This document shows positions 54,416 to 61,836 of a DNA stretch of 64,000 bases, piece by piece (position 1 is the first letter of the stretch; the number at the start of each line of letters is the position of its first letter). The stretch lies in NCBI GenBank assembly GCA_022457155.1, contig JAJGOT010000202.1, positions 1,292,001-1,356,000 of the forward strand, given 5' to 3'. Made by a program: the position numbers and the translations under genes. This DNA is from Cladopsammia gracilis (Eukaryota > Cnidaria > Anthozoa > Scleractinia > Dendrophylliidae). The notes under the pieces are model-generated. The model saw only the letters and a program-made list of their open reading frames with translations, was not told the origin of the DNA and did no database searches.

Positions 54416-55069
54416 CTAAACAGATTCTTTTCGTTGAAACACAATGGTTGGTCCTTCGTGATGTAATAAACACGATTTCAAACGTATGTCATCCTGCGTT
54501 CTCGGATGTAAATCAAACAACATGTACCCATAATCCCTCGAAGTCGCATCACGAAACACTTCCATGACTTCTCGCACTTCATGTGGGAACGCTTGTTGAA
54601 CCAAATTTCGTACCCCCAATTGATCTCGGGGATTTTTAAAGGCAATGATGTAGTGAGCATTTCTGGAAATCGTTTTCGCATATTTTCCTTCTGGAAACAT
54701 GTCTTGACAAATGTAAATCACAGCAATGTTTTTATGATGTGATTCCTTGGTAAACAAATCCAACACCCTTCTATCATTACTCGCATCGCTCATGAGATCG
54801 TCTAGTATCAGGAGACCAGGTCTTTTGGAGGGTGGAAACACTGTACCTAAGTCATCCGCCGGTATTCCTTCATGAAACTCGACGCCTCTTGCTTGCATGA
54901 AATCAAAACGATCTTGCCACACTCCATGACAATATAGTACTTTTTGAATAGGGTTGTCAAAATGGTCGTTGATTTGTTGTAATAACCGATCTACAAACAC
55001 GGTTTTTCCACAGCCTGAGCTGCCTACGACAAGAATGCTACAGGGGGTATGAAATCTAAACGGCTCCAT
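54416..55069 (-). CDS. A32/FtsK-HerA-type DNA packaging ATPase
   Basis: 217 aa, intact. Walker A is GSSGCGKT (residues about 16-23), Walker B is LLILDDL, followed by the sensor-like ICQDMFPEG and the SRNAHY segment typical of A32-like enzymes. It powers translocation of the genome into preformed capsids. It is followed downstream by the small 54369 gene and preceded by the protease, the usual Polinton/adintovirus neighbourhood. Size (217 aa) fits the family. The ATG at 55069 is the only good start. Confidence 0.9.
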   Translation of the reverse strand: MEPFRFHTPCSILVVGSSGCGKTVFVDRLLQQINDHFDNPIQKVLYCHGVWQDRFDFMQARGVEFHEGIPADDLGTVFPPSKRPGLLILDDLMSDASNDRRVLDLFTKESHHKNIAVIYICQDMFPEGKYAKTISRNAHYIIAFKNPRDQLGVRNLVQQAFPHEVREVMEVFRDATSRDYGYMLFDLHPRTQDDIRLKSCLLHHEGPTIVFQRKESV

Positions 55070-55111
55070 GATTTAAATAAAACTGATTCTTTTTTCTGTC
55101 ATGTCTTTTAT

Positions 55112-55675
55112 TTATATATCCAAGAGACTAACATGTTTCATAACACTTCTTAAAACACCTTGCTGATTTTCTTCTTGACCTAACTTAATTAAATCATGCG
55201 TTACAATGTTTCTCAGTTTTTCACCTATTTTATGATCATTATCAACATATTGTCGATTTTCAAACTGGTCTATAAAGACATTTAATGTTTTTCCTCTAGC
55301 TCTTGCGAATAAGTAAAACAAAGCGTAATGTCCACAAGTATTAGAGTCTGTGGCTTGTAACTGTCTTTTATTTGAGCTAACATCGTCGTAATGCTTGAAG
55401 GTCCATTTCACAAAGGGGGATGGCTTATACCACTTGATTGGTAATCCATAACTGTCAAAGACTTGACATTGATCCTTTTCCACAAAAATGCTTATCCAGT
55501 GTGAGCCCGGTTTATCATGGGTGTCTACGTTAACAATATAGGCAGATCTCGGTCGAACATCTTTTTCTTTTGGGAGCTGGTCTGATGCAAACACACCTCT
55601 AAAGATTGGTTCGAGGAAGTGATCTTGTCTAGCTGAATAATCCAATTGTCGCGTGGTTAATGCAACAAATTCCAT
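55112..55675 (-). CDS. Adenain-like (C5/Ulp1-fold) maturation protease
   Basis: 187 aa from the ATG at 55675, six bases after the major capsid stop (the longer reading begins at GTG). Catalytic residues are visible in order: H in PGSHWISIFVE, D in VFDSYG, Q in QLQATDSN and C in NTCGHYALFYLF. It should cleave capsid-associated precursors during virion maturation. The stop codon overlaps an AATAAA polyadenylation signal (55107-55112). Close spacing suggests a shared transcript with the capsid gene. Confidence 0.9.
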   Translation of the reverse strand: MEFVALTTRQLDYSARQDHFLEPIFRGVFASDQLPKEKDVRPRSAYIVNVDTHDKPGSHWISIFVEKDQCQVFDSYGLPIKWYKPSPFVKWTFKHYDDVSSNKRQLQATDSNTCGHYALFYLFARARGKTLNVFIDQFENRQYVDNDHKIGEKLRNIVTHDLIKLGQEENQQGVLRSVMKHVSLLDI

Positions 55676-55680
55676 GTCTT

Positions 55681-57069
55681 TCACTTGTCGTAAATCACAG
55701 CACCGTTAGGGTCAATTTCCAAGGTGGTTTGAAACTCACCGTAGACAAGGATGTTGACAATGTGGCCTGGAGCCGCACCAAACGTGAATTTAAACCTTAA
55801 ATTGCCCGACTTTCTAGGATGAAGGTGGGTTGCATCCGCTGCCAGTGTGTCTGGAATATTATTCCACATCAAAATAGTACTGCCATGGCTCCAATCTTCA
55901 GAGGATATCAACATCTCCCGTGCTCCCAGCAATGCACCTGATTGTCTTATCAGCTGATCGTATCCTAGTATATCTCGGTGATCATTATTATGAACGAGAA
56001 CAATAGGTTCACTCGGATATTCTTCTCCATTGACTAACATCTTAGGGGTTTGTAGTCCAAACTTTTCAAAGTAGAAGGGATTTCTTGTTACATCTCCAAT
56101 GTAAGCATTTCCATGCAACATAACTACAACCACTCTATGGGGGATTCTACCTTGAAACACTTCATCTTGGTCCCATTCTCTTTGACCGCCTGTCATTGTA
56201 AATACCCTGAGTTCTGACTTGAGCAGAGGGTAAATGACAGGCGTTCTTCTGATGGACCTTTCTTTCATCAAATTTACTTTTAAGTCACCTCTTACTTCCA
56301 TGGTCTTGACGTGAAATCGCATTTTGAAATCATTTTCTACGAGTTTTCCATGGGTTCCCACCCCATTGAGGTAGAAATCTGGCTGATTTAGATCAAAGCG
56401 GATCTTGATTTCTACGTTGGGAACAAGGAGACGGTCCATATGAAATACATCTATATGGGGTTGACCTGTGAGAATAAACGTTTTACTTGCTGTCCCTGTG
56501 GTCAACAAGCGATTCTTTGCTTCTTTTGCTCCTTTCACGGCTTCTTTCGCAGAGGTTGTTAGGGCTGTGTAATCCTCATGTGGTCCCGTACTATCCATCT
56601 TGTTTACTGTGAGGGGGTAGGGGTAATCGGTCGCTTTGTACCATCCACTGGGTTTTAAGATCGTTTCTGAAGCGTTGTTGCCGTAGTTTAGCAACGTTTC
56701 TAGATAAGCCTTATAAGGATAGGTATCCGTTTGTTCAGTTACCAATGTTCCATTAAACCAAACTGAAGGTTGTTTGATCATGGTATGAAACAGATTCGGT
56801 GCTGGATAGAGATGAGTCGCTGCGAGTATCGGGTTATCATCATCCGTGGTAATTTTTCCCTCTATAGTAAAATAGCTCTGTGCCAAGTCGATGAATTCCG
56901 TATTAGAACGTATAATAAATTCAATTGGGTTGATACCCACTTGAACCGGGTTATATACCGTGTAGCGCCCCTCATTAAAGGTCGTGTCGGTCGGTGGGAC
57001 AGAAAACAAATCCAACAATTCATTGACACCAGGTGCTGAAGCTTTGTGTGCTACCTCTGCTCCATTCAT
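55681..57069 (-). CDS. Major capsid protein, double jelly roll
   Basis: 462 aa, open throughout. N-terminal VNELLDLFSVPPTDTTF and the following NPVQVGINPIEFIIRSN, then YFTIEGKI, match the Polinton/adintovirus major capsid (hexon-like) family, and LLVPNVEIKIRFDLN and a glycine/proline-rich C-terminal barrel follow. It forms trimeric capsomers of an icosahedral shell. ATG at 57069; TATA box CTATAAATA at 57101-57109, 32 bp upstream, overlapping the stop of the preceding small gene. The order major capsid, protease, ATPase is conserved in this virus group. Confidence 0.9.
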   Translation of the reverse strand: MNGAEVAHKASAPGVNELLDLFSVPPTDTTFNEGRYTVYNPVQVGINPIEFIIRSNTEFIDLAQSYFTIEGKITTDDDNPILAATHLYPAPNLFHTMIKQPSVWFNGTLVTEQTDTYPYKAYLETLLNYGNNASETILKPSGWYKATDYPYPLTVNKMDSTGPHEDYTALTTSAKEAVKGAKEAKNRLLTTGTASKTFILTGQPHIDVFHMDRLLVPNVEIKIRFDLNQPDFYLNGVGTHGKLVENDFKMRFHVKTMEVRGDLKVNLMKERSIRRTPVIYPLLKSELRVFTMTGGQREWDQDEVFQGRIPHRVVVVMLHGNAYIGDVTRNPFYFEKFGLQTPKMLVNGEEYPSEPIVLVHNNDHRDILGYDQLIRQSGALLGAREMLISSEDWSHGSTILMWNNIPDTLAADATHLHPRKSGNLRFKFTFGAAPGHIVNILVYGEFQTTLEIDPNGAVIYDK

Positions 57070-57103
57070 GATTGAAATGAATATGTGTGAAGGACATCTC
57101 TAT

Positions 57104-57349
57104 TTATAGGCGACGGTTTTTCTTGTAATATTTGTAATTGTCGGTGATCCCCTTTAAAGCTTGACTGGCCAACTTTCCAAAGGCTGTACCAAAGGTTGGA
57201 GCCGGACCAGCTAAAAACATACTCAAACCTTCGGCAATTGTATCCTCGGTCGTCACTCGTTTTCGTGCCAAAGCCCCACCATTTTGTGTTTTTCTTTTAC
57301 GGGTTGAAACCCTCTTTTTGTTTCGTTTGAACACTCTCCTTTTTGGCAT
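57104..57349 (-). CDS. Small basic virion-type protein, 81 aa
   Basis: ATG at 57349 with TATA (AATATAAAAA, about 57385-57395). A strongly basic N-terminus (KRRVFKRNKKRVSTRKRKTQ) and NGGAL are followed by an amphipathic helix and a basic tail. Size and charge suggest a DNA-condensing core or minor capsid peptide, comparable in role to adenovirus core proteins. No specific homology is claimed. Confidence 0.6.
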   Translation of the reverse strand: MPKRRVFKRNKKRVSTRKRKTQNGGALARKRVTTEDTIAEGLSMFLAGPAPTFGTAFGKLASQALKGITDNYKYYKKNRRL

Positions 57350-57400
57350 GATGACGAATGAATAAAAAGCTAATTCGTTTTTCCTTTTTATATTTTTCTT

Positions 57401-57697
57401 TCACATGATGTTGCAGTTGAGCGGGGTCTTTTTCATAATACCTTTTCGAATCCCCCACGTTTCATAATTGTCTTTCCCTCCTTTTCTTTTGTAATCTGCA
57501 TATTGTTGTTTATAGGACTTGACGCGACGCTTCATATCCTTGACGGATGTTTTTGGTTTTCTAAAGGACTCAATAAGATCTTCGCTCACATTTACTGCTT
57601 TGACAGGATCAATAACAAAAGGCATGATACCTCCCTTTTGATTGTTTCTCTTTCTTTTCTTTTGCTTTCGTTTGTTGATTCTCTTTGCTTTTGGCAT
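57401..57697 (-). CDS. Small basic virion-type protein, 98 aa
   Basis: ATG at 57697, TATA (TATAAAAA) at 57729-57736. It opens with a very basic stretch (KAKRINKRKQKKRKRNNQKG) and a GG site that could be a protease cleavage point (KGGIM), then a helical segment. Together with 57104 and 57703 it forms a run of three small basic genes between the two capsid genes. Confidence 0.6.
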   Translation of the reverse strand: MPKAKRINKRKQKKRKRNNQKGGIMPFVIDPVKAVNVSEDLIESFRKPKTSVKDMKRRVKSYKQQYADYKRKGGKDNYETWGIRKGIMKKTPLNCNIM

Positions 57698-57702
57698 GAT
57701 AA

Positions 57703-58071
57703 CTAATTGGTAAAGATATCTCGTTTCCTTTTTATACCCTTGGTTATTTTGCGTCTCTTTGTCAGACCACTACCACTCTGCTGTGCTGCTTTTCGTTTCT
57801 TGTCTGTTTTCTTCTCTACCCATTGTGTTGCTTTCTTGCTGGCACAACTAAGAACTTTTTTCCCAACTGTTTTCAATGCTCTTTTTGCCAGAGGGACTGC
57901 CACGCGTTTAGCCAGAGGGATGACCGCACGCGTTAAAATTGGTTTGAAAAGACCGCCTATGCCGTTTCCTCGTTGTCCTCCTCGATATACTCTGAGACCA
58001 CGTCCTTGCATATTTACGGGAAGATAAGATGTCGTCAGTGCTCGTGTTGAATACATAGTGAATGACAACAT
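57703..58071 (-). CDS. Glycine/arginine-rich minor virion protein, 122 aa
   Basis: ATG at 58071 with TATA (GTATATAAAAA, 58085-58095). The motif MQGRGLRVYRGGQRGNGIGG followed by a hydrophobic-basic helix (LTRAVIPLAKRVAVPLAKRA) resembles the glycine-rich minor proteins of Polinton-like elements, sometimes compared with adenovirus pX or pVI. The C-terminus is basic (TKRRKITKGIKRKRD). Membrane or DNA interaction is plausible but unproven. Confidence 0.6.
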   Translation of the reverse strand: MLSFTMYSTRALTTSYLPVNMQGRGLRVYRGGQRGNGIGGLFKPILTRAVIPLAKRVAVPLAKRALKTVGKKVLSCASKKATQWVEKKTDKKRKAAQQSGSGLTKRRKITKGIKRKRDIFTN

Positions 58072-58153
58072 GAGACTGCTCTCCTTTTTTATATACGATG
58101 GCTCCGTCTTGAAAACAACAAGGTGACCAAAGTGTTTCCGTGATCAAACTCGA

Positions 58154-59047
58154 TCAGTTTTCCGGACGTAGAATACATTTCAATCGTGATACTGTCAAAG
58201 TTTTTTTTCGCACTGGAATAAACTGCGGGTGAGTTGGTTCATAACGTACAGGATCACCCTGTCCTTCGTCCACGACCACTTCTCGTAACAAGTCTGTGGT
58301 TGAATTTCCAACCACCTGTGATTCCACGATATTGGAATAAACCATGACTCGGTTGAGTTGTCTCGGGAACAATTGCTTCGATAAATTGAAACCAAGCCAC
58401 ATCTTACACTCTTCGGGGGAACCAATCTCGATATAGTTTTTGTCTGCAGATTTGATTTTGTTAGGATGATAGACCACGGATTGATCTGTGGCTTGCAATA
58501 AAACCATGTTTCGCCCTAATGTTTCATAATCATTCATATCACCAGGTTGTGGTTTTGTCAATCCTAAAAGGTTGCTGAGATAAACAGGTAAATAGAATCG
58601 ATGCTCAGGTGGCGTCCAAAGTTCCAAGGTGTCAAAATCATATTCCTTTTCCTTGTCCAACGTCTTGATATGTACAAAGTGATTCTTGTTGTAGGTGGTT
58701 TCCGTATTTTGCCGTTTAAGTAAAAGTTCGCCGCGTTTCTTGAAAATACTCAAGGCGATGGCTTCCCACACTTCTTTCAAGGTCTTGTAATTGGATGGAG
58801 GTAGATAGAACGGAATGGTTTCTTTTCCTGACTTCATTGTGAAATCAGCAAACAGTGGATTATCTAAACTCTGTTGTGTGCTCCAATTAAACCACCCTCG
58901 TGGGTATGAAATATGAACTAAGGACGCGTCCCAGTCATTTTCTTCCAAGTGAATATACTTGGGTAAACGAACCGTAAACCTACTGCTCGTATTATTAGGG
59001 AAATACTCTAAACTGCTATCACTAGGTAATACCAAGTAGAACGACAT
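58154..59047 (-). CDS. Penton-like minor capsid protein
   Basis: 297 aa. The N-terminus (FYLVLPSDSSLEYFPNNTSS, then FTVRLPKYIHL and WDASLVHISYPRGW) is characteristic of the single-jelly-roll minor capsid (penton) protein of Polintons and adintoviruses, which fills the vertices of the capsid. ATG at 59047, TATA (GTATAAAAGG) at 59083-59091. Intact, and transcribed in the same direction as the major capsid gene. Confidence 0.8.
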   Translation of the reverse strand: MSFYLVLPSDSSLEYFPNNTSSRFTVRLPKYIHLEENDWDASLVHISYPRGWFNWSTQQSLDNPLFADFTMKSGKETIPFYLPPSNYKTLKEVWEAIALSIFKKRGELLLKRQNTETTYNKNHFVHIKTLDKEKEYDFDTLELWTPPEHRFYLPVYLSNLLGLTKPQPGDMNDYETLGRNMVLLQATDQSVVYHPNKIKSADKNYIEIGSPEECKMWLGFNLSKQLFPRQLNRVMVYSNIVESQVVGNSTTDLLREVVVDEGQGDPVRYEPTHPQFIPVRKKTLTVSRLKCILRPEN

Positions 59048-59135
59048 GCTGATGAGAAATAACTTTATTGATTTTGTTCGATCCTTTTATACACTCTTAC
59101 AAAAGTGTCATTCGCGCGGTTCTCTTTTTTCTCAC

Positions 59136-60221
59136 TTATTTCAACCGTTTAATGTTGCTTACAGGGATCCAACTATTATATTTACTCGGCCAACCTTTAA
59201 AAGCAACAAATGCTTCTGCTTGCTTTCCTTTTCCTCTCCTTTTTAAAACGCGATCCACCCGAAACAAGTTGTCAGAGACATTAACACGTTGTAACTCTTG
59301 GGCATAAAATGTTCCTTTGATCGGTGTACCGTCATACTCAGTGATTTTATACACGGGTACAGCCTTGGGAATGCGATATTTGATGATAAATACTTCTTCT
59401 GTCCATCCAGGCAGGTAGCTTTTCTTAAATGTACGTCTTGCTTTGGAAATGCGAACAAAATCCCCGACGTTAAACACATACCGCGGTCTCTTGTTAAAAT
59501 CTTTCATCCATAAAGGTTTCCACACTTTTTCCCAGATTTGCCGTTCGTTTTTCAAAGTCACTTCAGCAGGGGGCATTCCAATCGTACGGTGTTTGCTGTG
59601 ATTATATCCATCGATCAAATCTTGTAACATGTTGACATAATTCAAAGTGTTCTTGGCTGTAAAAGCGCGGTACATGCGTGTTTTGAGTGAGCGGTTAAAT
59701 CTTTCGACAATCGCCGCTTTAGTTTCACTCTGTGTCACGTAATGATGAATTCCCTCTTTCTTAAAATAATCTTGCACTTGTTTCCCCATAAACTCTCCAC
59801 CTTTGTCCGTATGAATTTTCTGAGGTTTCCTTCCTTGTGCAAAAATATGTTCAAACGCCTCTTTGATAGCTGTCGCTGATTTGGTTTTTAATGGGATAGC
59901 AAACCCGAATTTTGAAAATACATCAATTACTGTCAATAAATATTTGTACCCTCTGTTTTCTTTGCTCAAGTTAGACAAATCTGCTAAATCCGCCTGCCAG
60001 ATTTCATCCAGCTCATTCACAAGAAATGGGTTACGTTTAAAACGAAGTCGCACCGGTTTGTGAAGTGTGTAAGCCAACTGTTTTTCAGCCCATTGTTTCA
60101 CTTTCTTCAACGGTTTCTTACTGGCTTTGGCTAGCGGTTGTAATCCTCCAAAGGCCGATGGTTGTTTAACATCATAATAATACTTATCTAGTAGGACCGT
60201 TCTTTTGCGTTTCCCAGGCAT
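59136..60221 (-). CDS. Retroviral-type integrase with C-terminal chromodomain
   Basis: 361 aa from the ATG at 60221 (the upstream extension starts at TTG). The RNase-H-fold core has the catalytic triad: D in EIWQADLADLS, D in KIHTDKGGEF and E in AAIVERFNRS about 33 residues on. The C-terminus RVDRVLKRRGKGKQAEAF...GWPSKYNSWIP is a chromodomain with the aromatic cage region, suggesting targeting to methylated histones. It inserts the element genome into host DNA. The start overlaps the end of the 60519 gene by 38 bp, so the two may be co-transcribed. Confidence 0.9.
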   Translation of the reverse strand: MPGKRKRTVLLDKYYYDVKQPSAFGGLQPLAKASKKPLKKVKQWAEKQLAYTLHKPVRLRFKRNPFLVNELDEIWQADLADLSNLSKENRGYKYLLTVIDVFSKFGFAIPLKTKSATAIKEAFEHIFAQGRKPQKIHTDKGGEFMGKQVQDYFKKEGIHHYVTQSETKAAIVERFNRSLKTRMYRAFTAKNTLNYVNMLQDLIDGYNHSKHRTIGMPPAEVTLKNERQIWEKVWKPLWMKDFNKRPRYVFNVGDFVRISKARRTFKKSYLPGWTEEVFIIKYRIPKAVPVYKITEYDGTPIKGTFYAQELQRVNVSDNLFRVDRVLKRRGKGKQAEAFVAFKGWPSKYNSWIPVSNIKRLK

Positions 60222-60519
60222 GGTAAATGTGAAAAAGTTGTGCAAGGCACGGTAATTTATCCCATTGCTCTGTTTGCAGCCATTCTAGAAATTCGTGTCT
60301 CTCTTCTCGTGATAAACATGTATTTTGCAACCAGTAGTAAAAGGCAAGTAAAATACCTCCATGCATGGGTTGTTTGATTAAATATTGCCACAAGGCTTTA
60401 GGATCCGCTGGAGTGTTGAACATGTTTTGAATTCCTGGCATGTTTGCTATTTTTTCTTTCATATCATTGTAAATCACGTCGAGACAGTAGAAATAGAACG
60501 AGGCGTCTGTTGAATCCAT
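60184..60519 (-). CDS. Unrecognised protein upstream of integrase, 111 aa
   Basis: The ATG at 60519 (MDSTDASFYFYCLDV) was chosen because the upstream in-frame ATG at 60555 lies inside the TATA box TTATAAATG. The protein is helical, rich in tryptophan, tyrosine and cysteine (LWQYLIKQPMHGGILLAFYY). No family recognised. It is transcribed divergently from the 60695 gene; a single TGACGTCA lies between them. Confidence 0.6.
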   Translation of the reverse strand: MDSTDASFYFYCLDVIYNDMKEKIANMPGIQNMFNTPADPKALWQYLIKQPMHGGILLAFYYWLQNTCLSREERHEFLEWLQTEQWDKLPCLAQLFHIYHAWETQKNGPTR

Positions 60520-60553
60520 GTTTAAAGTGAACGCTAAGTCACACGTTACTTGC

Positions 60554-60561
60554 ATTTATAA
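60554..60561 (-). promoter_or_regulatory. TATA box deciding the start of the 60519 gene
   Basis: TTATAAAT on the minus strand, 35 bp upstream of the ATG at 60519; it overlaps the earlier ATG at 60555. Confidence 0.55.
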
Positions 60562-60603
60562 CGACAATAAACAATAGTAGAATTATGCCTCAACTTGCCC
60601 TAA

Positions 60604-60611
60604 TGACGTCA
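60604..60611. promoter_or_regulatory. CRE site TGACGTCA in divergent promoter
   Basis: Perfect palindrome about 45 bp from the leftward TATA and 30 bp from the rightward TATA-like TATATGTATTTAA (60641-60653), next to TTGCCCTAA. It is placed to drive both directions. Confidence 0.65.
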
Positions 60612-60694
60612 TCTCATTAATACCCAATCGAATTCAATCTTATATGTATTTAAGGAAACCATTATCAAACTTTGTCCCATTCTCACTTAACAAC

Positions 60695-61102
60695 ATGTGT
60701 AGGTTTGAAAATATGGAAGAAAGTCTGCTTGAGTATATAATTCAACTTTCCTTTGCTGTTCATTGCAAGGCATGGGTAGACGAACTTAGCACAAATAACT
60801 GTTGTCAAAGAGAATACGAATACCTCATAACGGATCCATGGTTTGACTACTATGATGACGCCTTAGAACGTCTTGACCTGAGAGAAGTCTTACAATGTGC
60901 AAGAAATGTAAGTGTAGAGCTTGGTCTAACACCTCCTAACAAGGTATGGAAAGCCTATCTTACCGAGTTAAAGAAATGGCCTATGACGCACATTTATTTG
61001 CTGGTGTTCAAAATGGATCAAGTCGGTACCCAAAAAGAACGATTTGAAGCAATACTCAAGGCAGCAAGTTCTTTTTACCCAACAACAGAAAAATATATAT
61101 GA
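60695..61102 (+). CDS. Unrecognised plus-strand protein, 135 aa
   Basis: The ATG at 60695 was chosen because the earlier in-frame ATG (60644) sits inside the TATA-like sequence; the ATG at 60713 (MEESLLEY) is also possible. A helical protein with CQREYEYLITDPWFDYYDDA and a C-terminal KKWPMTHIYLLVFKMD. No family recognised. One of two rightward genes in an otherwise leftward element, with promoter features (CRE, TTGCCCT, TATA) unlike the structural genes. Confidence 0.6.
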   Translation: MCRFENMEESLLEYIIQLSFAVHCKAWVDELSTNNCCQREYEYLITDPWFDYYDDALERLDLREVLQCARNVSVELGLTPPNKVWKAYLTELKKWPMTHIYLLVFKMDQVGTQKERFEAILKAASSFYPTTEKYI

Positions 61103-61185
61103 CTGCCCCAGGTTTGCCTTATTGTTGAATGTCACCGGTGTGACGTAGCAAGACTTGCCCTGACATGCCTTATTGCCGATTGTGT

Positions 61186-61199
61186 TATATATATAAAAA
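61186..61199 (+). promoter_or_regulatory. TATA box of the 61234 gene
   Basis: TATATATATAAAAA, 35 bp upstream of the ATG at 61234. Upstream lie TGACGTAG (one-sided CRE match, 61141) and TTGCCCTGACATGCC. Confidence 0.65.
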
Positions 61200-61233
61200 T
61201 ACAGCCTCGAAAAACTATATTCACTCCATTAAG

Positions 61234-61755
61234 ATGTGGATGCAAGATATGTTATACCTTGAACAGTGTGGAAAACAGTTGTTACTTATCGAAAACGACC
61301 CAAAAATCGATCTCGTGGAAGATACAAGGCTTACACCTGACACCGAACGTATCAAGAGTTGGTTATGGGTGGCCTATGGTATGACCACAGTAAAGAATGT
61401 TTACAAACATCCAAACTTTCGCCCACGAATTGGTAGCAACTGTACGGACGATATTCACCGAATTCTTAGCATGGCCAAAGAAGTGGATTTGGACAAGGTC
61501 AAAGAACAGTGGTACTACTTATTAGGTGAAACCTATGGAACTAAAACTGCAGACGAGGTGAAAAACAGTCCTTTTTGGAAAGGATTTTTTGCGTATAACA
61601 TGTTGTATGACGCAAACGGTCTACGTGAGTTACGACTGTTAAACATTCTTCTCAAAACTCCAAGTTGGGATTTGAACGTTGAAGCCGTTAGAAACTTGTG
61701 GAACCGATCAATTTATGAGAAAGAACTCAAAAAAGAAGAAGGAGAAGTCATGTAG
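61234..61755 (+). CDS. Unrecognised plus-strand protein, 173 aa
   Basis: The ATG at 61234 (MWMQDMLYLEQCGKQ) was chosen over the ATG at 61165, which lies upstream of the TATA box. It is helical and rich in tryptophan (IKSWLWVAYG, PFWKGFFAYNML, WNRSIYEKELKKEE). No family recognised. The stop is 82 bp from the stop of the polymerase gene, which runs the other way; AATAAA for this gene is at 61825-61830 and for the polymerase at 61767-61772, so the two 3' ends overlap. Confidence 0.65.
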   Translation: MWMQDMLYLEQCGKQLLLIENDPKIDLVEDTRLTPDTERIKSWLWVAYGMTTVKNVYKHPNFRPRIGSNCTDDIHRILSMAKEVDLDKVKEQWYYLLGETYGTKTADEVKNSPFWKGFFAYNMLYDANGLRELRLLNILLKTPSWDLNVEAVRNLWNRSIYEKELKKEEGEVM

Positions 61756-61836
61756 AACTGTTTTTTTTTATTTACAACAAATGTTATACCTTCTTTTTGA
61801 TCATAATTCACGCTGTATACTATCAATAAAAATGAA

